A stretch of DNA of 64,000 nucleotides from Polynucleobacter sp. 71A-WALBACH (GCF_018882365.1 NZ_JACVOP010000001.1:248001-312000); one strand, 5' to 3'. Positions 29,124-38,729 are shown, counted from the first letter of the stretch. Made by a program: numbers and translations. Notes: generated by a model not told the origin, from the letters alone.

Positions 29124-29988
29124 TGCGATTGAACTGCTTTGCCCCGCAAAGCTTAATCTTTTTCTACACATTGTTGGACGCCGTGAAGATGGTTATCACC
29201 TCTTGCAATCTGTTTTTCAATTGATTGATTGGTACGATCTTCTCACCTTAAAACCTATTCCGGAAAATGAGATTCGTCGGATTGATCCCATTCCAGAGCT
29301 TCCCCCAGAACACGATTTAGTAGTTCGCGCCGCCCAACTGTTAAAAGATTTCTGCAAGACCGATCAGGGCGTCGAAATCAACCTTGAGAAAAATATCCCC
29401 ATGGGCGCAGGTCTCGGTGGAGGATCGTCGGATGCAGCATCCACCCTGATTGGCCTGAATAGGCTTTGGGGTCTCCATCTGGATACACCCACACTTTGCC
29501 AGCTTGGCCTAAGGCTGGGGGCTGATGTGCCATTTTTCATCTTTGGTCAAAATGCCTTTGTGGAGGGCGTGGGGGAGAAATTAGAGGCGATTTCCCTTGA
29601 ATCCCAAGACTTTGTAGTCATCTTCCCGAATCAGGGAATTGCCACAGCTCAGATTTTTCAAGACCCTGAATTGACCCGAGATCACGCACCGATTACAATA
29701 GATCGCTTTCTTGCATCGCCAAGGTCATATCAGTCGAATGATTGTCAGGCAGTAGCGGTGCAGAATTGTCCTGAAGTGAAGCAAGCATTAGATTGGATTT
29801 CCAAGGCAGTGCCAAACTCGGCGCCTTGCATGTCTGGATCCGGAAGTAGCGTATTTGCCGCCTTAGACCCTAAGACGGACACAGCGAATCTGGAAATTCT
29901 TCTGCAAAAGCTTCCAAAAGGATGGATAGGTCGAATTGTTCGGGGGCTAAATAAAAATCCCGCTTACAATTTGATTTCTTCAGATTGA
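29116..29988 (+). CDS. ispE: 4-diphosphocytidyl-2-C-methyl-D-erythritol kinase
   Basis: GHMP kinase of the MEP isoprenoid pathway. It has 290 residues with the N-terminal CPAKLNLFLHIVGRREDGYH (about 8-27). The ATP-binding glycine-rich loop PMGAGLGGGSSDAAS is at about 95-109, and the C-terminal GSGSSVFA motif at about 240. The ATG at 29116 overlaps the lolB stop by eight bases (ATGAGTAA), an order (lolB-ispE-tRNA-Gln-prs) conserved in Burkholderiaceae. Confidence 0.96.
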   Translation: MSNAIELLCPAKLNLFLHIVGRREDGYHLLQSVFQLIDWYDLLTLKPIPENEIRRIDPIPELPPEHDLVVRAAQLLKDFCKTDQGVEINLEKNIPMGAGLGGGSSDAASTLIGLNRLWGLHLDTPTLCQLGLRLGADVPFFIFGQNAFVEGVGEKLEAISLESQDFVVIFPNQGIATAQIFQDPELTRDHAPITIDRFLASPRSYQSNDCQAVAVQNCPEVKQALDWISKAVPNSAPCMSGSGSSVFAALDPKTDTANLEILLQKLPKGWIGRIVRGLNKNPAYNLISSD

Positions 29989-29993
29989 CCTGT

Positions 29994-30070
29994 AGGGGAA
30001 TCGCCAAGCTGGTTAAGGCACTGGATTTTGATTCCAGCATGCGAAGGTTCGAATCCTTCTTCCCCTGCCA
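29994..30070 (+). tRNA. tRNA-Gln (anticodon TTG)
   Basis: A complete cloverleaf of 77 bases. The acceptor stem AGGGGAA pairs with TTCCCCT, followed by G and an encoded CCA end. The D arm is GCC/GGC. The anticodon stem CTGGA/TCCAG encloses the TTTTGAT loop with anticodon TTG at 30028-30030. The T arm is GAAGG-TTCGAAT-CCTTC. It lies five bases after ispE and upstream of prs. Confidence 0.97.
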
Positions 30071-30131
30071 ACCACTGTAGATACGACCAAAAGACATCCA
30101 TCCGACCCCTACCAAAATTCCAAAATCACTT

Positions 30132-31100
30132 ATGTCCGCCCCAATGAACGCTGATTTACTGACTCTTTTCACAGGCAATGCAAATCCGGTTTTGGCCCAT
30201 GCAGTAGCCAAAGAGCTCAATCTCCCGATGGGAAAAGCATTTGTTGGTCGTTTCTCTGACGGTGAAATTCAGGTAGAAATTCAAGAAAACGTCCGCGGTA
30301 AGAATGTTGTAGTAATCCAATCAACTTGTGCTCCAACGAATGATAGTTTGATGGAGCTCATGATCATGATTGATGCCCTAAAACGAGCATCAGCAAGCCG
30401 CATAACCGCAGTGATCCCTTACTTCGGTTACGCGAGACAAGATCGTCGCCCACGCTCAGCTCGGGTTGCTATCTCTGCCAGGATCGTGGCGAATATGCTC
30501 CAGTCCGTTGCTGGCGTTGAGCGCGTCTTGACTATGGACCTCCATGCTGACCAAATTCAGGGTTTCTTTGATATCCCGGTAGATAACATCTATGCCTCCC
30601 CAGTCCTGCTGGCGGATTTAGAAGCTCAAAAAACTAAAAAAGACCTCATTATTGTTTCGCCTGATATCGGTGGCGTTGTTCGCGCCCGCGCAATGGCCAA
30701 GCAATTGGGCACAGATTTGGCAATTATTGATAAACGCCGCCCTAAAGCAAACGTATCAGAAGTAATGCACTTAATCGGCGAGGTAGAAGGCCGCCATTGC
30801 GTCATCATGGATGACATCATCGATACTGGCGGAACACTCTGTAAGGCCGCTGAGGCGCTTAAAGAGCGTGGTGCCAAGGGCGTTACCGCCTACTGTACTC
30901 ATGCTGTGCTTTCTGGTGGTGCCGTAGCCCGTATTGCCGCCTCTGAATTAGATGAATTGGTTGTAACTGACACTATCCCATTGACTCCAGAAGCAATGAA
31001 AGTAGCCAAAATTCGCCAATTGAGCGTTGCCCCCATCTTAGCTGAGACCCTTTCCCGTATTAGCAAGGGTGATTCAGTCATGTCGATGTTCGCCGAATAA
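30132..31100 (+). CDS. prs: Ribose-phosphate pyrophosphokinase
   Basis: Makes PRPP from ribose 5-phosphate and ATP for nucleotide, histidine and tryptophan synthesis. It has 322 residues. The metal and ATP motif [17 protein letters not shown] is at about 137-153, the flexible-loop [11 protein letters not shown] at about 200, and the PRPP loop [14 protein letters not shown] at about 226-239. An ATG three codons later (30141) is an alternative start. No strong Shine-Dalgarno is visible. The 61-base gap after tRNA-Gln suggests it may share a transcript with ispE and the tRNA. Confidence 0.97.
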   Translation: MSAPMNADLLTLFTGNANPVLAHAVAKELNLPMGKAFVGRFSDGEIQVEIQENVRGKNVVVIQSTCAPTNDSLMELMIMIDALKRASASRITAVIPYFGYARQDRRPRSARVAISARIVANMLQSVAGVERVLTMDLHADQIQGFFDIPVDNIYASPVLLADLEAQKTKKDLIIVSPDIGGVVRARAMAKQLGTDLAIIDKRRPKANVSEVMHLIGEVEGRHCVIMDDIIDTGGTLCKAAEALKERGAKGVTAYCTHAVLSGGAVARIAASELDELVVTDTIPLTPEAMKVAKIRQLSVAPILAETLSRISKGDSVMSMFAE

Positions 31101-31174
31101 GCTAAAAATAGCGTTTCTAACCCTGTTTTTGCTAGTTTTGAGCCTTTTCTAGGCAAAAACCTCGATTCCCAAGA

Positions 31175-31180
31175 TATAAT
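31175..31180 (+). promoter_or_regulatory. Candidate -10 box of rplY
   Basis: A perfect TATAAT lies 56 bases before the rplY ATG in the 136-base gap after prs. The -35 region is weak (only A-rich sequence at 16-18 bases). A GCCT/AGGC small hairpin lies just upstream but lacks a T-tract. Confidence 0.4.
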
Positions 31181-31236
31181 CAAAGGCTTTTCTGTTTGGT
31201 CGCGAACGGAAATTAACCTTAATTTAGGAATTCGAT

Positions 31237-31875
31237 ATGAAAGTAGTAGCCTTTGAAAGAAGCGTACAGGGAACGGGTGCGAGCCGCCGTCTGCGCAACT
31301 CCGGTAAAACTCCGGGCATTATCTACGGCGGTAAAGACGCCGTAACTGTAATTGAGTTGGATCACAACGCACTGTTTCATGCTCTCCGCAAGGAAGCATT
31401 CCACTCATCCATCCTTGACATCGAAATCGGCGGAAAAGCACAAAAAGTGTTGTTACGCGATTACCAGATGCATCCATTTAAGCCGTTGGTTCTGCACATC
31501 GACTTCCAGCGCGTTTCAGCGACTGAGAAAGTTCACATGCGCGTTCCATTGCACTTCATCAATGCTGACACTTCATCTGCAGTGAAATTGCAAGGCGCTG
31601 TAATCAGCCATATTTCAACTGAATTGGAAGTGTCTTGCTTACCGGCAGACTTACCAGAGTTCATTGAAGTGGACTTGAGCAAAATTGAAGTTGGTCACGG
31701 TATTCATGCCAAAGACCTCGCATTGCCAAAAGGCGTTTCCTTGGTATTGCATCTTGAGCAAGAAAATCCAGTATTAGCTAACGCACGTATCCCAGCAGTG
31801 AAATCTGCCGATACTGAAGCTGCTCCTGCAGCTGCTGCGGCTCCTGCTGCTGAAGCACCAAAGGATAAAGCTTAA
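31237..31875 (+). CDS. rplY: 50S ribosomal protein L25/general stress protein Ctc
   Basis: 5S rRNA-binding ribosomal protein in its long, two-domain form (212 residues). The L25 domain is at about 1-95, including the [11 protein letters not shown] segment at about 24-34. The TL5 beta domain is at about 100-185. An alanine/proline-rich tail (about 188-212) has low complexity. A ribosome site (AGGA) precedes the ATG at 31237. It sits between prs and pth as in other betaproteobacteria and has its own terminator. Confidence 0.96.
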   Translation: MKVVAFERSVQGTGASRRLRNSGKTPGIIYGGKDAVTVIELDHNALFHALRKEAFHSSILDIEIGGKAQKVLLRDYQMHPFKPLVLHIDFQRVSATEKVHMRVPLHFINADTSSAVKLQGAVISHISTELEVSCLPADLPEFIEVDLSKIEVGHGIHAKDLALPKGVSLVLHLEQENPVLANARIPAVKSADTEAAPAAAAAPAAEAPKDKA

Positions 31876-31903
31876 TATTTAGGCGCTATCTTTGCGACAG
31901 AGG

Positions 31904-31933
31904 AAGCCCGCTACCAAGCGGGTTTTCTTTTTT
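31904..31933 (+). terminator. Rho-independent terminator after rplY
   Basis: A GCCCGCT / AGCGGG stem with a four-base loop is followed by TTTTCTTTTTT, about 30 bases after the rplY stop and before pth. Confidence 0.88.
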
Positions 31934-31964
31934 GTAGAAATGCTTTTATCCTTATGCACTCATC

Positions 31965-32561
31965 ATGACTAAATTAATTGTTGGCCTCGGCAACCCAGGC
32001 GAAGAACATATTGAAGATCGGCACAATGCTGGCTTCTGGTTTCTGGACGCCCTTGCTAAACAATTCAATACCCGCTTTGAAACTGAAAAGCGTTTTCATG
32101 GAAAAGTAGCGAAGGCTAAATGGGAAAATGAAGATCTCTTCTTGCTCAAGCCAACTACCTACATGAATCTCAGCGGTCAAGCCGTAGGGGCGCTCTGCCG
32201 CTTTCATAAAATTACCCCCAAAGATGTGCTGGTGGTTCAGGACGAGCTTGATCTGAAGCCAGGCACCGCACGCATCAAACTTGGCGGAAGTACTGGGGGG
32301 CATAACGGCTTAAAAGACATCCAAGCCCACCTTGGAAGCCCTGAATACTGGCGCTTACGCTTGGGTATTGGTCACCCACGCGATCTTGCTGCAGAAGGTG
32401 CGCGAGTAATGGATGTGGCTGACTATGTACTGAGAAGGCCTTTACAAGCAGAGCAAAAACAAATTGATGCCAGCATTGAAAATGGCTTGCAAATTCTGCC
32501 CTTATTCCTCAAAGGCGATATCCAAGCAGCGATGCTGGAGTTGCACTCTAAAACTAACTAA
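31965..32561 (+). CDS. pth: Peptidyl-tRNA hydrolase
   Basis: Recycles peptidyl-tRNA that drops off the ribosome. It has 198 residues with the N-terminal LIVGLGNPGEEHIEDRHNAGF motif, whose catalytic His is in RHNAGF (about residue 20). KPTTYMNLSG is at about 62-71, and the GSTGGHNGLKDI loop at about 108-119. It follows the rplY terminator, so it has its own promoter or depends on read-through. Confidence 0.97.
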   Translation: MTKLIVGLGNPGEEHIEDRHNAGFWFLDALAKQFNTRFETEKRFHGKVAKAKWENEDLFLLKPTTYMNLSGQAVGALCRFHKITPKDVLVVQDELDLKPGTARIKLGGSTGGHNGLKDIQAHLGSPEYWRLRLGIGHPRDLAAEGARVMDVADYVLRRPLQAEQKQIDASIENGLQILPLFLKGDIQAAMLELHSKTN

Positions 32562-32589
32562 AAGAGACTGGCGTACTTGCGCCAATCGC

Positions 32590-32868
<279 letters not shown>

Positions 32869-32874
32869 CTAGCC

Positions 32875-33372
32875 TTACTCTTTATTTTGATTGGCAGCTG
32901 AAATCTTGTTGACTAGCCACTTTTCTACAGATGGGAAGACAAACTTACTAACATCTCCACCCATAGAAGCAATCTCACGAACAAAGGTTCCAGAGATAAA
33001 TTGGTATTGATCGGATGGTGTAAGGAATAGCGTTTCAACATCAGGCAATAAATAGCGGTTCATACCGGCCATCTGAAACTCGTACTCAAAATCAGAGACT
33101 GCGCGCAAGCCACGCACAATCACGCGTGCATTGTGTTCGCGGGCAAAATCCTTTAACAAGCCTGTAAAACCAACAATCTTCACATTGGAATAATGGCCAA
33201 GAACTTCTTTAGCAATCTCAATGCGCTCTTCTAAGTTGAAGAAAGGGCGCTTGCTACGACTATCAGCAACGCCAACAATGAGTTCGCCAAAAATACTTGA
33301 GGCGCGACGCACTAAGTCCTCGTGACCACGAGTAAAGGGATCAAATGTTCCAGGGTATACGGCAACAGTCAT
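32875..33372 (-). CDS. coaD: Phosphopantetheine adenylyltransferase
   Basis: Fourth step of coenzyme A synthesis: 4'-phosphopantetheine plus ATP gives dephospho-CoA. It has 165 residues. The nucleotidyltransferase T/HxGH motif appears as [12 protein letters not shown] (about 6-17), and the [10 protein letters not shown] motif at about 127-136 supplies the second binding loop. It is placed between rsmD and the ferredoxin, the same order as in other Burkholderiaceae. Confidence 0.97.
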   Translation of the reverse strand: MTVAVYPGTFDPFTRGHEDLVRRASSIFGELIVGVADSRSKRPFFNLEERIEIAKEVLGHYSNVKIVGFTGLLKDFAREHNARVIVRGLRAVSDFEYEFQMAGMNRYLLPDVETLFLTPSDQYQFISGTFVREIASMGGDVSKFVFPSVEKWLVNKISAANQNKE

Positions 33373-33408
33373 AACTCTCCTAAGGCTTTTTCAGCTACAC
33401 GCAAGAGT

Positions 33409-34050
33409 TTAGTCCCTCTTAGAGCGAAATAGACAAGCTTTTACTTGCCCGGCCTCTAAGTACTTTCCACAATGCCAATCGGGCACTAGAGCCTCAATCT
33501 CCTCGCGGGAGCGGCTGGCAGGAAACTCCACATAAATGCCCCCACCCGCACTATCATCGCAAACACGAGCAGCCTCTGTCAGCGCCTGATTTAATAAACC
33601 CTCCTCCTGAAAGGGAGGATCTATAAAGATCAAATTGCTAGAGCGATCGGCTTGTTGCTTTAAAAACTCCAAACTATCTCTGTGCAAAATCCGCACTTCT
33701 CCAGGAGCAGGAGATGACTGTAGCAATGCAAGATTAGCCAAAAGCTTGGCATGCGCCTTCTTATCTTTTTCTAATAGAGTCACTACATCAGCATGTCGTG
33801 AAGCAGCTTCAAAACCCAAAGCACCAGTCCCAGCAAATAAATCTAAGCAACTCAAACCGACTAGATCTTGCCCAAGCCAGTTAAATAAGGTCTCACGAAC
33901 GCGATCAGTACTGGGACGTAGACCAGGCAAATCCAACACACTTAACAAACGACTGCGCCACACACCACCAATAATGCGAATTTTCTGTGGGAGCTCCGCA
34001 TGCTTTCCCGTCTTTACTAGCTTATTGATTTTTAGCCCCCAAAACCACAA
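33409..34050 (-). CDS. rsmD: 16S rRNA (guanine(966)-N2)-methyltransferase
   Basis: Methylates G966 of 16S rRNA. About 213 residues. The N-terminal IRIIGGVWRSRLL segment and the LRPSTDRVRETLFNWL substrate motif (about 45-60) come first. Motif I (LDLFAGTGALGFEAASR, about 69-85) and the catalytic FIDPPF motif (about 142-147) follow. The only usable start in frame is TTG at 34050, which lies 29 bases inside the upstream M16 gene, with a stop two codons further up. This implies coupled translation from a weak start. Confidence 0.92.
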   Translation of the reverse strand: MWFWGLKINKLVKTGKHAELPQKIRIIGGVWRSRLLSVLDLPGLRPSTDRVRETLFNWLGQDLVGLSCLDLFAGTGALGFEAASRHADVVTLLEKDKKAHAKLLANLALLQSSPAPGEVRILHRDSLEFLKQQADRSSNLIFIDPPFQEEGLLNQALTEAARVCDDSAGGGIYVEFPASRSREEIEALVPDWHCGKYLEAGQVKACLFRSKRD

Positions 34051-35368
34051 TCTTCATTCGATCCATGGCTAAGTATTTTTGAAATGCTGCCTTTACTTGC
34101 TCTAAGCTCACCGCCTCTACTTGCTTAGTCCATACCTCCATCGTATCAAGGGGTAAATGATTCCAAGCAATGGATGACACGTTATCGAGCAACTTGCGGT
34201 TGTTATCAATTCTCAAAGGGTAGCCATTCACTAAATTTGATTTGGCAGCATCAAGCTCAGATTGTGTAGGTCCATCAGCAATAAATTGTGCAATGGTGGA
34301 GCTCATCACTTCTAGCGCCAAAGCAGCCTGATCATTCTTGGTTTGTAGACCCGCCTGAAAAATCCCCGCATCCTTACCAGGCGCGAAGTAACTAAACACA
34401 CTATAGGCAAGGCCACGCTTTTCACGAACCTCTGACATCAGACGCGATACAAAGCCGCCGCCGCCCAAAACATAATTCCCCACTAGCAATGGAAAATAAT
34501 CGGGGTTGCTACGACTTACCGCAGTCATTCCCATAGCAATATGCGCTTGCTGAGAATCAAATGGAATACTTACTTCGCGCTGACTTAAAGGCTCTACTGG
34601 CGAACGCTCGAACTCTGGTAGCTTTGCAATAGTAGGGCCAGACTGAGGTACTCTTTGCAATAAACCCTGAACGATCTCTGCAGCCTCGACTTTACTGACA
34701 TCGCCCACGATGCTGACAATCATTCGATCGCCACGGTAAAACTGTTTATGAAACTGCTGCAAATCTAGTGCACTGATACTTGCAATACTTTGCACTGTTG
34801 GTGAATTGGCTAATGGATAGTTTCCATAGACTGATTTTCTAAAACGGCGATCCAACACTGGCTCAGGCTTAGTCTCTGACTCTAGTAATGCAGTAGTCAT
34901 TCTTTGCTTCTCACGCGTCAAGATCTTGGCATCGTAAGTCGGTGCGCTCAACATAGCTGACGCCAATTGAATGGCGCGATCACGTAAATCTTTTCGACTT
35001 AAAGTCCGAATACGCATAACAGCACGCTCACCGCTAACAGAAACGCCGAGGTTTGCACCCAAGTCGGCAATCTCATCCGCAATCTGCGCCTCAGTCAATA
35101 AACCCTTCTCGGACTTGGCGCCGTAGTTCATGAGTTGGCCAGCCATAGTTGCTAAGCCACTCTTCACCGCCGGATCATAACGATCTCCTGCATCAATACT
35201 GATCTCAATGTCCACCATGGGTAGCGCTTTGGTTTGAACTAGATAAGCTTGCGTGCCCTTAAAAGAGTCCAATTTTTCAATTGGCAATATCGCATGGACG
35301 GATGACAGCAACCCAAGCATCAATGCCATCGCAAGAAAAACTTGCTTGATCAATTTATTTAGCAGCAC
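34022..35368 (-). CDS. M16 family peptidase, non-catalytic partner
   Basis: About 448 residues with a signal peptide (cut after SVHA, about residue 26). Two M16 (pitrilysin-like) repeats follow at about 35-180 and 190-370. The zinc motif HxxEH is missing: the matching place reads LATMAGQLMNYGAKS. This is therefore the non-catalytic half of a periplasmic two-chain M16 peptidase. The GTG at 35368 is chosen because AAGGGGG lies five bases before it. It overlaps the end of the catalytic gene by 14 bases, which fits equal production of the two chains. Confidence 0.88.
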   Translation of the reverse strand: MLLNKLIKQVFLAMALMLGLLSSVHAILPIEKLDSFKGTQAYLVQTKALPMVDIEISIDAGDRYDPAVKSGLATMAGQLMNYGAKSEKGLLTEAQIADEIADLGANLGVSVSGERAVMRIRTLSRKDLRDRAIQLASAMLSAPTYDAKILTREKQRMTTALLESETKPEPVLDRRFRKSVYGNYPLANSPTVQSIASISALDLQQFHKQFYRGDRMIVSIVGDVSKVEAAEIVQGLLQRVPQSGPTIAKLPEFERSPVEPLSQREVSIPFDSQQAHIAMGMTAVSRSNPDYFPLLVGNYVLGGGGFVSRLMSEVREKRGLAYSVFSYFAPGKDAGIFQAGLQTKNDQAALALEVMSSTIAQFIADGPTQSELDAAKSNLVNGYPLRIDNNRKLLDNVSSIAWNHLPLDTMEVWTKQVEAVSLEQVKAAFQKYLAMDRMKIVVLGAKNQ

Positions 35369-36740
35369 TATTGCCCCCTTGCTTGCTCTCGCCCGACTGA
35401 CGTGACTGGGGATCCAGCACTGCAATTGTTAAGCCCTCGTCGACTAAATATTTTTTTGCAACGGCTTGGACTTGTGTAGGAGTAATTATTTGCATCTTCT
35501 CCAACATGACATCAATATCTCGCCAAGAGAATCCTGCCATCTCCGTACCGCCGATTTCCATTGCCTGGCCAAAGATCGAGTCGCGCTTATAGATTTGATC
35601 AGACAAAATACGCACCTTAATGCGCTTGAGCTCTGACTCTAGAACGCCCTTATTGGCAATCTCCTTTAAAGCCTTCCGAATACTGCTCTCAGCCTGCTCT
35701 ACTGTTTTACCTTTAGCCATGCTGACATTAATGAGAAATAGTTCCGGCCCTCTAGAGACCATGTCGTAACCGACACCCACATCATTGACTACGCGCTCTT
35801 GCTTCACCAAGGTGCGATTCAAGCGAGCATTGTCATAGCCATCAAGTACTGCGGCCAATAGTTCTAAAGCATACGGCTCATCATCATCCAGCTTCCCCAC
35901 TTGAAGTTTGGGAACCTTCCATGCCATGGCTAGCTGTGCACTATCTGCAAGCGCTTTTACCTGAACCTGTTTAATGCCTTTTTGTGGAGGCTCGATCTGA
36001 GGTTTACGCACGGGCAACTCTCTTGCGGAAGCAGCTCCATAATATTTTTCGACTGCCCTCAAAATAACTTGAGGATCAACATCACCTGCGACAACAACCG
36101 TTGCGTTATTTGGTTTATACCAACTGCGATACCAATCACGTGCATCTGCAGCCTTCATATTAGCTAAGTCATTCATCCAACCGACTACTGGATGACGATA
36201 AGGAGAGCTCATGTAGGCAGTCGCCATGAGGGATTCGTTTAGCAAGCTACTAGGATTGTCTTCAGTGCGTAAACGACGTTCTTCCATCACTACCTGAATT
36301 TCTTTCAAAAACTCCGCATCATCAAAATTGAGATTAGACATACGGTCAGCCTCTAGCTTCATGACTTCATCTAGCTTGGACTTTTCAACTTGTTGAAAAT
36401 ACGCTGTGTAATCACGAGAAGTGAACGCATTTTCTCGCCCTCCTACTGCCGCAACCAAACGAGAAAATTCGCCTGACTTTACTTTGTCAGTACCCTTAAA
36501 CATCATGTGTTCCAGCACATGAGCCACCCCAGTCTTACCATTGACCTCATCCATGGAGCCAGCACGGTACCAAACCATGTGCGCAACCGTAGGTGCTCGA
36601 TGATCCTCACGCACAATCAGCTTGAGACCATTAGAGAGTTGAAACTCGTGGGTATTAGCTTGGCCTGACTCCGTCGCCGCCCAAGCGGTAGGACAACAGA
36701 GCATTAAATAGAAAGAAAAACACAATAAAGTGGAGCGCAT
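35355..36740 (-). CDS. M16 family zinc peptidase, catalytic subunit
   Basis: About 461 residues with a signal peptide (cut after AWA). The inverted zinc motif HVLEHMMFKGT (HxxEH) is at about residues 77-87, with the distal glutamate in the EIQVVMEERRLR helix at about 148-159. Family members are periplasmic processing or degradative peptidases; the substrate is unknown. The ATG at 36740 has AGGTG about eight bases upstream; a GTG four codons earlier is possible. It is divergent from ftsY with a 62-base gap. Confidence 0.92.
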   Translation of the reverse strand: MRSTLLCFSFYLMLCCPTAWAATESGQANTHEFQLSNGLKLIVREDHRAPTVAHMVWYRAGSMDEVNGKTGVAHVLEHMMFKGTDKVKSGEFSRLVAAVGGRENAFTSRDYTAYFQQVEKSKLDEVMKLEADRMSNLNFDDAEFLKEIQVVMEERRLRTEDNPSSLLNESLMATAYMSSPYRHPVVGWMNDLANMKAADARDWYRSWYKPNNATVVVAGDVDPQVILRAVEKYYGAASARELPVRKPQIEPPQKGIKQVQVKALADSAQLAMAWKVPKLQVGKLDDDEPYALELLAAVLDGYDNARLNRTLVKQERVVNDVGVGYDMVSRGPELFLINVSMAKGKTVEQAESSIRKALKEIANKGVLESELKRIKVRILSDQIYKRDSIFGQAMEIGGTEMAGFSWRDIDVMLEKMQIITPTQVQAVAKKYLVDEGLTIAVLDPQSRQSGESKQGGNSAAK

Positions 36741-36802
36741 CTGTAAGATCACCTATCCCAAGAATTAAATTGATAAGATGCAAGGATTAAATTGTATCGA
36801 TT

Positions 36803-37693
36803 ATGTTCGGCCTACGTAAAACCCTCGGATCCCTATTCAAATCTAATCAGACTGATGAAGCCTGGTTTGATGCCCTAGAAGAATCTCTCATTCTGAGCGA
36901 TGTGGGTCTGCCTACGACCGAACAACTGATTAACAAACTTCGTAAAGCCGCTAAATCAGAAAAAGCGAATAGCCCAGAAGATCTTAAGCAACTACTCATC
37001 CAAGAAGTGGCAAGCCTATTAAAGCCTTTGGAGCCCGTCCCCAATCCCTTATATGTGCATGAGCAAAAGACCATGCCAGAGGTATGGCTAGTGATTGGTG
37101 TCAATGGCGCGGGCAAGACCACCACAATAGGTAAGCTCTGCAAACTCTTTCAGTCGCAAGGTAAGTCCGTCTTACTAGCAGCTGGCGATACCTTCCGAGC
37201 AGCAGCTCGCAACCAGCTGCTTGAATGGGGCGGTCGCAATCAGGTCGATGTCATCATGCAAGAGAGCGGAGATGCGGCAGCAGTTGCCCACGATGCCATT
37301 CATGCGGCGATTTCTCGTAAGAGCGATATTTTGATTATTGATACAGCCGGAAGACTGGCTACTCAAGACCACCTTATGGAAGAGTTAAAGAAGGTCAAAA
37401 GAGTGATCGGGAAGGCCCTTCCTGGGGCGCCTCACCAGACTTTGCTAGTTCTTGATGGGAATACTGGTCAAAACGGTTTAAGCCAAGTAAAAGCCTTTCA
37501 TGCCGCTTTAGGGCTTTCTGCCTTAATCGTGACTAAATTAGATGGCACCGCTAAAGGCGGGGTGATTTGCGCACTCGCCCACACTCTTAATGACCCCACA
37601 AAACCAGCTGTTTTAGCACTAGGTAAAGGAGAGGGAATTGATGATTTAGCCCCCTTCACGGCTACCCAGTACTCCTCTGAATTATTCAATTAA
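36803..37693 (+). CDS. ftsY: Signal recognition particle receptor FtsY
   Basis: GTPase receptor that docks ribosome-SRP complexes at the membrane. At 296 residues it has only the N and G domains. The long acidic A domain found in enterobacterial FtsY is absent. G1 is GVNGAGKTTTIGKL (about 98-111), with DTFRAAARNQL, DTAGR (about 180) and TKLDGTAKGG (about 247-256). It is followed by the CIRCE element and rpoH. Confidence 0.96.
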   Translation: MFGLRKTLGSLFKSNQTDEAWFDALEESLILSDVGLPTTEQLINKLRKAAKSEKANSPEDLKQLLIQEVASLLKPLEPVPNPLYVHEQKTMPEVWLVIGVNGAGKTTTIGKLCKLFQSQGKSVLLAAGDTFRAAARNQLLEWGGRNQVDVIMQESGDAAAVAHDAIHAAISRKSDILIIDTAGRLATQDHLMEELKKVKRVIGKALPGAPHQTLLVLDGNTGQNGLSQVKAFHAALGLSALIVTKLDGTAKGGVICALAHTLNDPTKPAVLALGKGEGIDDLAPFTATQYSSELFN

Positions 37694-37721
37694 ATCAGAT
37701 ACTTATAGTAATAAAAAACCA

Positions 37722-37748
37722 TTAGCACTCTCTTGACAAGAGTGCTAA
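37722..37748. promoter_or_regulatory. CIRCE element (HrcA operator) upstream of rpoH
   Basis: A perfect 9-9-9 inverted repeat: TTAGCACTC at 37722-37730, a nine-base spacer, and GAGTGCTAA at 37740-37748. This is the exact consensus of CIRCE, the operator bound by the heat-shock repressor HrcA. The spacer contains TTGACA, and the right arm runs into an extended -10-like TGCTAAAAT, so a bound repressor would cover the promoter. The rpoH ATG lies 39 bases downstream. Confidence 0.9.
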
Positions 37749-37787
37749 AATGTAAGCTTGTTAATACCTAAAATATATAAAAAGAAA

Positions 37788-38729
37788 ATGGTTCAAAAGA
37801 AAGCATACAAACCGCAATCGCAAGCAAGGCAAACATTGCCAGCAGCGCAGACTGCTGCGGCTTCGCTTGCCTTTCCGATGCTGCCTTCCCTTGGGGTTGG
37901 CACGCTCGACTCTTATATCTCGTACGTCAATCGCGTACCCATGCTCAGCGCTGCCGAGGAACTTCACCTCGCGCAAGAATTTCGTCGCACTGAAAATGTG
38001 GATGCTGCGAAAACTTTGGTTCTCTCGCACCTCCGCTTAGTGGTGTCTGTGGCTCGTCAGTACCTAGGTTATGGCATTCCACATGCCGACTTAATTCAAG
38101 AAGGCAATATTGGCTTAATGAAAGCCGTTAAACGCTACGACCCAAACCAAGGCGCACGCTTAGTCTCTTATGCAATCCACTGGATTAAGGCGGAGATTCA
38201 TGAGTACATTCTCAAGAATTGGCGTTTAGTCAAAGTTGCGACAACTAAAGCACAACGCAAGTTGTTCTTTAATTTGCGTAGCAACAAGCCCACCCTAGCT
38301 GCCCTGACACCAAATGAGGTTGAGGCATTAGCAAAGGCACTGGATGTAAAAGGTTCTGACGTTAAAGAAATGGAAATGCGTCTTGCTGGTGGCGACGTTG
38401 CCTTAGAAGGTGACGATAATGACGATGAGTCCGCCTATGCACCGATTCAATGGCTAGCTGATAACAGTCAAGAGCCTACTGAAATGATGGCTGCCGCTGC
38501 GACTGATGCATTACATGGTCCTCAACTAGATCAAGCGCTCATGGCTTTAGATGAGCGTAGTCGCAACATTGTGCAATCGCGTTGGCTGGCAATGGATGCG
38601 GAAGGCAATGGTACAAAAACATTGCATGATCTCGCAAGTGAATACGGCATCTCTGCAGAGCGAGTTCGCCAAATTGAGACTGCTGCTCTCAAAAAGATGC
38701 GCGGCCTCTTACAAGCTGAAGCTGCTTAA
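37788..38729 (+). CDS. rpoH: RNA polymerase heat-shock sigma factor sigma-32
   Basis: Directs RNA polymerase to heat-shock promoters. It has 313 residues from the ATG at 37788; an earlier start at 37758 would lie within the leader. Region 2 is at about 50-125 with the GYGIPHADLIQEGNIGLMKAV core helix. The RpoH box (QRKLFFNLR) is at about 156-164. Region 4 ends with ASEYGISAERVRQIETAALKKM at about 282-303. A CIRCE operator overlaps its presumed promoter, so HrcA repression is expected. The Shine-Dalgarno is poor (A-rich leader). Confidence 0.97.
   Translation: MVQKKAYKPQSQARQTLPAAQTAAASLAFPMLPSLGVGTLDSYISYVNRVPMLSAAEELHLAQEFRRTENVDAAKTLVLSHLRLVVSVARQYLGYGIPHADLIQEGNIGLMKAVKRYDPNQGARLVSYAIHWIKAEIHEYILKNWRLVKVATTKAQRKLFFNLRSNKPTLAALTPNEVEALAKALDVKGSDVKEMEMRLAGGDVALEGDDNDDESAYAPIQWLADNSQEPTEMMAAAATDALHGPQLDQALMALDERSRNIVQSRWLAMDAEGNGTKTLHDLASEYGISAERVRQIETAALKKMRGLLQAEAA

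Noticed and set aside
37733..37759. Classical promoter for rpoH using TTGACA with a 17-base spacer
   Set aside because: The hexamer at 17 bases (GCTTGT) is a poor -10; an extended -10 TGCTAAAAT inside the CIRCE arm fits better. The operator call does not depend on this.
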